Assembly (NCBI GenBank): GCA_016758965.1
Contig: JAEPRB010000323.1
Span: 1-38,009 of the forward strand
DNA length: 38,009 nt
Source: Circinella minor
Taxonomy: Eukaryota; Mucoromycota; Mucoromycetes; Mucorales; Lichtheimiaceae
Direction: 5' to 3'
Positions 29,761 to 38,009 of this stretch are shown here, in pieces. The position numbers and the translations under genes were made by a program. Within the stretch, counting starts at the first letter, position 1. Each line of letters opens with the position of its first letter. The notes under the pieces were generated by a model. The model was not told the DNA's origin. It did not search any database and saw only the letters and a list, made by a program, of their open reading frames with translations.

Positions 29761-31786
29761 TTTTTAATTATGAACTCAGTTTTGCTCCTGCCACAACACC
29801 CTTTCCATTTCAAAAAGGGGTTGGGTAGTAGACCTTCCTTATTTGGATTTTTGGGTACTTCGTGACCAAAAGTGCCTGAAGGTACTTTTTTTTTTTTTTT
29901 TTTTTATTTCTGGGTATTATAATGCACCTCATTCACTCATACTCTTATCAGTTATGAGTTTTTATATGGTGTTAAAATTTAATCAAAAAATAATAACAAA
30001 AATAAGAGTAAAGCTACTACAAGGCCCGAAAGGGACTCAAACATTTGACTTTATCCATTTTACTTATACTAGAAAAATTGACTGCTTAATGAAAATGGGA
30101 AGTACCCAAAAATTATGGCATCCCCTTTTTTTTTCACATAATCCATTTGTTTGTACTCTAAAGCTGCTTGTTGTTGTTAAATATGTCTACATTCAACACG
30201 GTAGTAATTTACAGGTTCTGATATCTTCAAAATGGAAAACTAACCCTCCTGTCTATTATTATTATTATTATTAGTGATATTATATTGAGTGTCATTTGAT
30301 CTATATATATAATATCATCCATAAAAAAAATAGCAATGACCTAGAGATATTTTTTTCAAAGAGGGTCATAAATGATTTTGTTACGTATTATTATTACTTT
30401 TAAAAATATAATATATATATACCTACGATGCTCTTCATTGGATCATCCCAATCAATCCTATCATTCATTTTCTACACCACCAATACCATAAAAGGTGTTT
30501 TTAGTCACACTACGTAATAAAAAAGTCATTATTTCCAAATACAAATGATGCTTTTTAATTTATTTGTTAAATTATTTGGTGATTGAAGAGCAACAGCAAG
30601 ATGATTGTTGATAAGATGGCAAGAAAAAAAATAATTATTCTGTTTTAATACGTATTTCAGAAATCACAGTTATCCCACACTCAATGATACCATTATCAAT
30701 TTTTAGTTAATTTCTAATTTTGATGTATCTCTCTCTCCCTTTCTCCCTTCAGGGGGGGTTCGGAAGTTTTTGTTTTCTTTGGATGATTGATTTACAAAAG
30801 ATATAATCAGATGGTAAATAAAATTAAACTTTTTATGTAGTTCGATTTCATAAATAAACTATCTTATACTTATTTCTACTGTCTAGAATTATTTGTATTA
30901 TCGTATCCATCATATAAAAGTAAAATGAAGACTACGTACTAGTGAAACCTTTTCTAAAAGAAAATGCCAAGTTTTTTTATTTCCCAATTGAGGAAATCAA
31001 GACAAAAATAGTTACGCACCTGATCGAAATTTTTTCTGTTATTCATATATATATATGTATTTTGGCGGTCTTTTTTTAAGAAAGTATTATGAGATCCACA
31101 TATTTTTAAATAAGAGTAAATAATAAAGGATGAATAATTGTTACTTGTTTTCTAATAATAAAAGGATCGTCAAATAATGAATGATTTACCCGATTGTTAT
31201 ATATAACTTTACTCTTGTTGATCAAGATCCGTATTAAACCGGTTTAGTGTAACATACCCACGATGGATCGTCGTCGGGTTATTATATTATAACAGAAAAA
31301 AAAATTTTTTTTTTTGATGAAAAGGGCAAGGTCTCGATTATAAATTGGGTCAAAAAGAAATATATACGTAAAAAAAAAGGGGATGTATATATCTTTTAAA
31401 GAAAAAAAAAATGAAAAAGAGATACATGAATTTATATATCTACGCTAAACCCAAAATAATTTACTTCTTTAATAAAAAGTATATATAAAATCTTTATCAA
31501 TAATAGAGAAAGCATCCCCCCCCCAAAAAAAAATGTTATTGTATATTTGACGTCAGCGTTTTTCTATACTTATGTGAATCTATGTAAAATAAAAGAAAGA
31601 GAGACTATGTGTGAGTGTGTGTGTTTATAAATTATGTGTATCATGGAACTTGTTATCCACAGTCCGTTTTTTTTTTTTTCGTGTACTTTGGGGAAGAAAA
31701 AGGGCGTGTCAAAAAAAAAAAAAGTTTTTTTTTTCTTTCTCTTTTTTCTTTCTTTCTTTTTTTTTTTTTACTTATCATAAAAGAAA
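29761..31786. other. Intergenic and upstream region of the C2H2 gene
   Basis: No gene supported; the 143-residue ORF at 29843 is T-run driven. It holds a (TTA)n tract near 30256-30273, five TACGTA copies (30382, 30511, 30649, 30933, 31365) and a pyrimidine-rich leader (TTTCTTTCTTTCTTTT) just before the C2H2 ATG. Confidence 0.5.
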
Positions 31787-33310
31787 ATGGGACATAATAT
31801 TTCTGGATTTTCACTTGGATATCATCCAACTACTACAACTGTTGTAGCATCATCATCTACATCAACTACTATTATACCAACAACAGCATCCATATCCAAT
31901 AATAATGATAATATGTTTTCTCGACCTCCTCCTCCTCAACAACAACAACAGTTACTTTCAACAACTCCCGGTAATAATTCATCTACAACACCTTCTATTC
32001 ATAATGGTATTACGCCTATAACAACAACGACCGGTCCTGACCGATATCTTTTAAACCAACCTTCTTTACCACCCCTTTCTCAACTACTTACTACAAATAA
32101 CGATTCTGCCAAAGCTGTTGCAGCGAATCAAGTCATGTTACAACAATCGTCTTATTATGATGCGAACCCATCTCAACCATTAGCTAATCCATACCATGAC
32201 GTAGAAGCAGTCGCTGCGGCTGCTTCTGTTATACCAATGTCCCTCATCCCTACTTCTGCTAATTCAGTAACAAATTTTTCAACTACTTCTTCACAAAGAC
32301 AACAACAACAAACAACGGGAACGTCTCTTTCTACTAATACACCTCATTCTATGATGGAGACTACAACTATTTCAAATACAACAACAACATCTGATATGGT
32401 AGCCGCTGTTGCAGCAGCAGCTACAGTAGGAACCATGCAACATCCACCTCAACCATCATTGGATCCATATACTACTACTACAACAAATACTTCTTCACAA
32501 CATCCTCAACTTTTACAATATCAACGTCAACATGTACAAAAAAGAGTTCGACATGAATCCGAATCAAGTAGTTCATCTGAAAATAAAGTATATTCATTTG
32601 TAGCTATACCTGGTAATAATCAAAAGAAACGTCCTAGAAGAAAATATGATGAAATTGAACGATTATATCATTGTAATTGGCCTGGATGTACAAAATCGTA
32701 TGGAACATTAAATCATTTAAATGCTCATGTTAGCATGCAAAAACATGTAAATTTTCTTTCTTTCTCTCTCTCTCTCTCTCTCTATCCATTTCGTCATTCT
32801 TATTTACACACACACAAAAGGTTTCGTGTTTCTCATTTTTAAAAAAAAAAAAAAAATCTTTTTTTTCTGTAAAAAATTATATATATATAGGGTCCCAAAC
32901 GCCATCCAGCTGAATTCAAAGAAATGCGAAAAGAATGGCGTCGTCAAAAAAAAGAAAGGGAAGGACCAACAAAAAAAGATAAAAAAACACAATCATCATC
33001 TTCATCATCATCTTCTTCATCATCATCATCTACATCTATATCATCATCATCTATATCATCATTATCGAGTCATATAACTAATAATAATAATAATAATAAT
33101 AATACAATTACTATATCACATGTACCATCCTTGACGAGTCAAGAAATTAAACAAGATCATAATAATCATACTTTTGCAGCTGCTGCTGCTGTAGCAGCTC
33201 AACAACAACAACAACGTCCTCCTATCAATTATCATAGATCTCCTTATGATCAACAATATCAACAATATCAATTACAAAGTGTACCTACCATGCTTGGTAG
33301 TTTTTATTAA
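31787..33310 (+). CDS. Fungal C2H2 zinc-finger transcription factor
   Basis: Two exons (31787-32746 and 32891-33310) with a GT-AG intron in phase 0 give 459 residues. The N-terminal ~270 residues are low-complexity (T-, S-, Q-, N- and A-rich runs), typical of an activation region. A basic patch KKRPRRKYDEIERLY leads into one zinc finger with Cys-x4-Cys-x12-His-x5-His spacing (CNWPGC...H...H) near residues 297-320. The intron falls right after the second zinc-binding His. Exon 2 starts GPKRHPAEFKEMRKEWRRQK, a basic extension strongly conserved with this finger in fungi, then poly-S, poly-N and Q-rich tracts. It probably acts in the nucleus as a sequence-specific regulator; target unknown. An ATG at 32924 is internal, not a start. 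Confidence 0.9.
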
Positions 33311-33324
33311 ACAAAAATATATCA

Positions 33325-33345
33325 TTATTATTATTATTATTATTT
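33325..33345. repeat. (TTA)n microsatellite
   Basis: About seven ATT/TTA triplets in the 3' flank of the C2H2 gene. A second similar tract lies at ~33581-33601. Confidence 0.85.
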
Positions 33346-34633
33346 TTGCTTTCCCTTCATCTCTCCCCCCCTTTTTTTTTCTTCCTTCCTTTGGTTATTT
33401 GTTTCTATATATATATATACCACCAAAAAAGAATCTATCTCCCCCCCCACCCCTTTCACACTTATTCCGATACACACACAAGAAAGAAAAAAAAAGGTCC
33501 CCCTTCTTTCACAGAATTTTTCTCCTTCCCTTTTGTCTCTTTTGTACATTAGTTCTTATCACTCATAAATATATATATATTATTATTATTATTATTATTA
33601 TCAACTTTTATATATGTTATCGCGTTTTTTTATTTATTAAAAAAAAAAAGGAGAAGTTCTTCCGATTTATAAAAGTTGTTATTATTGAGTTACACAGAAT
33701 TTTTTTTTTTTTTTGAAAGAGAGAGAGAGAGAGAGAAACTTGATTAAAATGATGCACCGCGCCCTTTTGTGTAAGTGTAACAATCATTTGATCTTCTTCT
33801 CCCGAATCCGTCCTTTCTCTCTCTCTTACCTTCGTAGATCCTTTTTTTTTTTTTCGGAAAAGTTGATTAAAAGTAACTTCGGAAAGTCATTCCGTCTATT
33901 TTTTATTTTTTTATTTTTTATCTTAGTGAAAAAGGGATTAAAGAAAGAGGGCAAAACAACAAACTTTTTTTTTTAATAATTTAGACTTTTGAAAATCTTT
34001 TTTTTTCTTTTATTGTCATTGCCAACAACAACAACAACTTAACCCGTTTAAACCCCTTCCTCCTTTTCTTTTTGTTTAGCAGTGTTTTAAAAACCACGGA
34101 AAGATTTCATTTGAGTCACACAAAGAAAACTTGAGGGCTTGAGTCTATCCCAAGTCTATAAAAATAAATCTTATGAAAGGATTTACCCCCCTTTTTTTTA
34201 CTACATAAAATTCATGCACCAAATAAATGCATTATTATCTTATATTTTGTTGGGAATAGAACTTTTTTCTTCTCTTTCAACAATTTTTTTTATATTTACT
34301 CCATTAAGTGACATCTACACTTTGAACCAAACAGAACAGCAATAAATATTACACCATTCAAAGCTTACTTTACAGTAGCTTAAAGTTCTTATTATCTTTG
34401 TTTTAAATTTATGCATACACGTGTTTCAGAATGAAAAAAAAAGGTTTGTTTTTTATCCATTTCTGAATTGTATACACATAAAGTGGAATTAAGAAATAGA
34501 AAGATTCATACTAAATTCTCATTTGTAAATGATTCATATATTTATTTTAGTCATTGGTTCATATATAAGCTCAACACGTTAAAAAAATAAAAAGTTACTC
34601 GTTTGACCATTTTTTGAAAGTAATAACAACTGA
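33346..34633. other. Intergenic, simple-sequence rich
   Basis: C-rich and T-rich patches, (TA)n, (ATT)n at ~33581-33601, (GA)n at ~33717-33736 and CAACAACAACAACAA near 34023. Several ORFs of 68-156 codons are products of these tracts. No gene supported. Confidence 0.5.
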
Positions 34634-35772
34634 ATGACTGTCGAAACAAAGAATGGAGTGTATGAACTCATTCAAGATAGTGGAAGAACACTTGGTAATA
34701 TTGAAGAATGAAAACCACACTGTCTCTACCATTCAAAATAAAATATAAAGGACCCACTTAATGGATACGACCTTTCCATTTGACTCGACCATCAAAAGCA
34801 TAAAGGTAAAATATTTATTATTATTGTTATCATTTTAAATAATAATGCCGATGTACATATTTTAAAAAAGAATGACCTGGAATAGACAGAGTTGAATACT
34901 ATATTAATATTGGTAGTGGAATTGAATTAGGGTCCGTCATAAATGGGTCCTACCAGATTGCTCTTTGTTCCTAAAGACATATTGCCAAATATCGTAAGTC
35001 ATCGTCTAACGTTTTCAAGTGAAGCACATGGTATGTATAGCTAATATTCATAATAATGTTAATAATATTTAGAATATTTGATGTGTACATATGAGTACTA
35101 AATTAAATATCATGCGATTACGATTTTATATTAGGTACCGTAACATCATTCATGGATGGTAATCATCCCAAAGGCCATGTTGTCCAGCTTCAAATTGTCG
35201 ATGAACTTGGATATCCAGTAACGACTATGTATTCAAGGTACTGCCGTCCCAAGAGTTGGTCGTGTATAGAAAATGTATTGCTATTGATACATGTGCAGTT
35301 ATGCAGTAGAGCTCACGTTCATAGTGAGCACTCCTCGGTTTCTTCCATCTACTCTTGTTCTTGGAGATAGCTCTAGTCAGATGCAAGCAGGTTTAAAAAA
35401 AAAGTCATTCGCAAAGTCAAGGATGAAGAAATCGCAAGACGCGATAGTGCATCTCTTCAACGATCCCGCCGTTTGCAAATGTCTGTTGGTTTAGCGACTT
35501 CTTCTTCTTCCTCTGCGCCAGAAGTAGCTACTGCTACTACCGCTCTGGGAGCTTCAGTAGCTTCTGTTGCTCCTGGTGATAATGTTTCTATTCGTTTGGT
35601 TGGTAGTACTAGTTATCGTGTTACTTTTGATGTAGGCATTAATGGTGGTAATAGAGAAGAAAGAGAAGAAGTACAAGATGAAGATGGCCTGATGGATGGA
35701 AGTGGATTGGTGGGAGGGGGACATGGGGGCAGATATCCTCCCCCACCCAATACCACATCGTTGTGGTTCTGA
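34634..35772 (+). pseudogene. Unrecognised multi-exon gene, probably decayed
   Basis: Coding-like pieces on the plus strand: an ATG at 34634 (MTVETKNGVYELIQDSGRTL); a segment VEYYINIGSGIELG near 34890; an ATG at 34943 opening LLFVPKDILPNIVSHRLTF to a donor at 35031; and after a TTATATTAG acceptor the joined frame continues from 35135 (TSFMDGNHPKGHVVQLQIV, ELGYPVTTMYS). Frames then shift and continue as FLPSTLVLGDSSSQMQAG, VKDEEIARRDSASLQRSRR and a Ser/Ala/Val-rich then acidic stretch ending at 35772. At least two frame changes lack a splice explanation. No domain was assigned. The C-terminal part is duplicated downstream. Confidence 0.45.
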
Positions 35773-35940
35773 AGGAGGAAGTAAGTTCTGCCTTATAGCA
35801 TAATAAAAAAAAGATATTTGATTGTGTTTTCTAATTATAAGTATTCTATTTCGTAGAGTAGTTCTTTTTTTTTTTCATACAAAAGTAAGTTGCATAATAT
35901 TTGTTTGTTTTTTTGCCTGTCAAAGAAATAACTTTTTTCT
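35620..35940 (+). repeat. Tandem duplicate, left copy
   Basis: Sequence from the acidic coding tail (GATTGGTGGGAGGGGGA) through the following non-coding stretch (ATAATTTGT, then the CTGTCAAAGAAATAA block) is repeated at about 36500-36830 with a shift of about 890 bp. Confidence 0.7.
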
Positions 35941-35964
35941 TTCTTTTCTTTTTTTTTTACTTAC

Positions 35965-36660
35965 AAGTATGACACGCTCTACCTTTCTTACAGCTCACAA
36001 TTACAACAGATCACGCATTCGCTTGCAAATACATTGTCCTCCTCTTGCTCCTTGCCGCACCTCCATTCCTCTCTTTGTATCAGGTTTGGGTTCTGTAATG
36101 AGCAGAATAAAAAATCAAGAAATCTCTAAAAGAGAGATTGCGCCACGTCGCCGGCTCCGTCCATTCCATTTGTCTTCTTCCCGCATTGGTTTTTCCTCCT
36201 TCATTGCCGCTTCACCTGTTTCTTCTCCTTTGCTTTTCCATATCTCTTCCGTTTGCTCCTCTTTCTCAAGTCTCTCTCTTCCGGCTTCGCCTGCTTCCTC
36301 TCCTCCTCATTCCCCTACTTTGTCTTGTCGGTAGCTACTGGTTCCTCTGGTTCCAGTACTGCTAGTTATGGTGCTAGTTCTTATGTTGGTGTTGATGGTG
36401 GTATTAGAGAAGAAGAAGAAGAAAGAGAAGAAGAAGGTGAAGAAGGTGAAAAAGGTGAAGAAGATGGAGAAGATGAAGAAGAAAGTGATGATGATGAAGA
36501 AAGTGATGATGATGAAGAAGGTGAAGAAGAAGAAGAATATATGGACGTTGATTCGAAGTTCGGTGATAGAGAGTATATGGATGTGGATTGGTGGGAGGGG
36601 GATATGGAGGTGGATGCCCCCCCCGAATGCCACATAAATTTGGTTTTAAGGAGAAGGTAA
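35965..36660 (+). pseudogene. Partial tandem duplicate of the preceding gene
   Basis: Frames on the plus strand parallel the upstream copy: HCPPLAPCRTSIPLFVSGLG, MSRIKNQEISKREIAPRRR (compare VKDEEIARRD upstream), a Ser/Pro-rich stretch to a stop at 36334, then in another frame a Ser/Tyr/Gly stretch and a long Glu/Asp tract ending YMDVDWWEGDMEVDAPPE and a stop at 36660. The two frames do not join without a shift or an intron. The upstream half (34634-35170) is not repeated, so this is a 3'-partial duplicate. Function unknown. Confidence 0.4.
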
Positions 36661-36830
36661 GTTTTGTCTTATTACATACAAAAAGCCCCATTTTATTGTG
36701 TATTTTAATTATAATTGTTCTATTTTGTAGTAGTTTTTATTTTATAAACCAAAAAAAAAAAAAAAAACCTCCCATAAACGTAAGTTGCATAATTGTTTTT
36801 TTAGCTGTCAAAAAAATAATTTTTCTTTTT
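36500..36830 (+). repeat. Tandem duplicate, right copy
   Basis: Matches 35620-35940 through GATTGGTGGGAGGGGGATAT, the GGTAAGTT junction, TTTAATTATAA..TTCTATTT and GTAAGTTGCATAAT. It differs by indels in A/T runs and by growth of the GAA/GAT tract. Confidence 0.7.
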
Positions 36831-38009
36831 TAAAAATTTAGAAACCAAAAAAAAGCATAAAAACCTTAACCCCCCTTCCCCAAAAAAAATCGTAAAACTT
36901 AAAGCCTGCAAAACAATTCATTTTTTGGTGAGTAAATTTTTATTACTATTATTATGAGTTGGATATTAATATAACAATTTTATTTTTTGTACGTAGGCTC
37001 GTTTTCCTTTGCGTCCCTTCCTTTTCTTTTTTTTTTCTTGGTGCTGTTCCGTAGTCGGTGTGTTTTTTTTAGAGGTAAATATAATTGAGTTTATGGATTG
37101 AAAATAGAAAAGAGAAATGATGGTGTCAATAATTTACTAGTTCTAATATGTAAATCTTCTTTTATTTAGGTTGTAGTTAAGCTTTGCTCACTTCCTCGCG
37201 TTTCTTTGTACACATTTTTTCTGAGGTAATTACTTGATTGGGTATAGAGAAATTGATAACAGTGGTTAAATCGACTGTACGGCAAACTAATATCATACGC
37301 TTATTGTGTTATCCATATACGTATCTAGGTCGAGCTGGCTCCTTCTTTTTATTCATAGACCCTATTTATTCTAAAACGTTTGCTATTATTGTTAAGGTAA
37401 ATATTTTATATATGTACTGTGGATATGGATACGGATAATGATAAGGGTGTTAAATGGAAATAATCATAGTTACCCTAACTCATATTCATAGACAGGGGCT
37501 TCTCGTTGATCTTTATAAAGACATTTTTTATTTCCTTTTTGTGAAAATGAGCATGTAGATATGAAAATTAGCAGATACTACGTATACATTTTTTTTTTCA
37601 AAGAACATGGATATATTGAATACTTCAAATCATTATTTTTTTTTTTAAATATCTACAATAAATACTTAGCTAAGTAATAAATAAATTATATGTACGTATG
37701 TGCCTTGTTATCATTATATTTTTATAAATGGTTCATTTTCTTAGTTGAACACGTTCATAACCTTGCTTTAAAGAAGAAAAAAACACTAAATATAGTCACA
37801 AAACTACAAACATCCTTCATTTTCTATATTGTTCTATCTTTTCCAATCTCCGTATTTCTTTGCTTCATACTATATGGTATACTTACCAAAATGACAAACA
37901 TGGACTTAACAGCTGAACAGTATGCTACTCTGGGCTGAGAAAAAAAAGAAGAAATCCACAAAAGACGACAGACAGATTACTAGCACTACGGGTGAGCTAA
38001 AATAAAGTC
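36831..38009. other. Right-edge region, no gene assigned
   Basis: Four TACGTA copies (36990, 37318, 37579, 37693) and A/T runs. A short exon-like segment at about 37330-37398 (AGSFFLFIDPIYSKTFAII, between TATCTAG and AAG-GTAAAT) might belong to a gene, but no joining exon was found. The ORF at 37690-37938 is not convincing. Confidence 0.4.

Noticed and set aside
33246..33976. ORFs of 156 and 87 residues after the C2H2 gene
   Set aside because: Made of poly-I, poly-F and poly-K from (ATT)n, T and A runs in the 3' flank.
36307..36691. Antisense ORFs rich in Ser, Phe or Leu/His
   Set aside because: They are the other reading frames of the GAA/GAT repeat that encodes the acidic tract on the plus strand.

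Overview
This window looks like nuclear DNA of an AT-rich filamentous fungus, most likely an early-diverging (Mucoromycota-type) lineage. By eye it is about 30% G+C, with many long A/T homopolymers. Genes are split by short GT-AG introns of roughly 50-150 nt. The strongest protein clues are a fungal HET-domain pair, a class 1/2 aldehyde dehydrogenase with nine introns, and a C2H2 factor of a type conserved in fungi. No prokaryotic operon, tRNA, rRNA or CRISPR array was seen.

Layout. 1-4274: a tandem satellite array of about 150-bp monomers that enters from the left edge and decays at its right edge, where it runs into a small secreted-peptide ORF on the minus strand. 4.5-7.4 kb: three non-autonomous elements flanked by TA dinucleotides (MITEs). 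7.4-9.2 kb: a possible secreted-protein first exon, then a four-exon OB-fold nucleic-acid-binding gene whose first exon is only 10 nt. 10.0-12.3 kb: the intact ten-exon aldehyde dehydrogenase. 12.9-13.5 kb: a small two-exon HTH-like ORF. 13.9-17.2 kb: repeat-rich intergenic DNA with an old TA element and a SAM-like exon relic. 17.3-25.5 kb: two intact single-exon HET paralogues on the plus strand. Between them, on the minus strand, lie a broken HET copy and a decayed multi-exon gene. 25.6-31.7 kb: more MITE relics, a foldback element family and fragments of decayed genes. 31.8-33.3 kb: a two-exon C2H2 transcription factor. 34.6-36.8 kb: a decayed multi-exon gene and a tandem partial duplicate. 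36.8-38.0 kb: nothing assignable.

The most unusual signal is the palindrome TACGTA. I counted about 59 copies by hand outside the satellite, roughly five times the composition-based expectation. It sits in 7 of 9 aldehyde dehydrogenase introns and in none of the four intact large coding regions. In one decayed gene it lies exactly where the reading frame breaks. Every clear TA-flanked element here begins with C and ends with G. A simple hypothesis is therefore that TACGTA is an excision scar (TA-C-G-TA) of a very active TA-targeting transposon family. A regulatory or intronic motif is the main alternative.

The HET cluster is a candidate allorecognition or immunity locus: two intact copies with strongly patchy divergence plus one inactivated copy. 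HET domains are best known from Dikarya, so the lineage placement matters for how novel this is.
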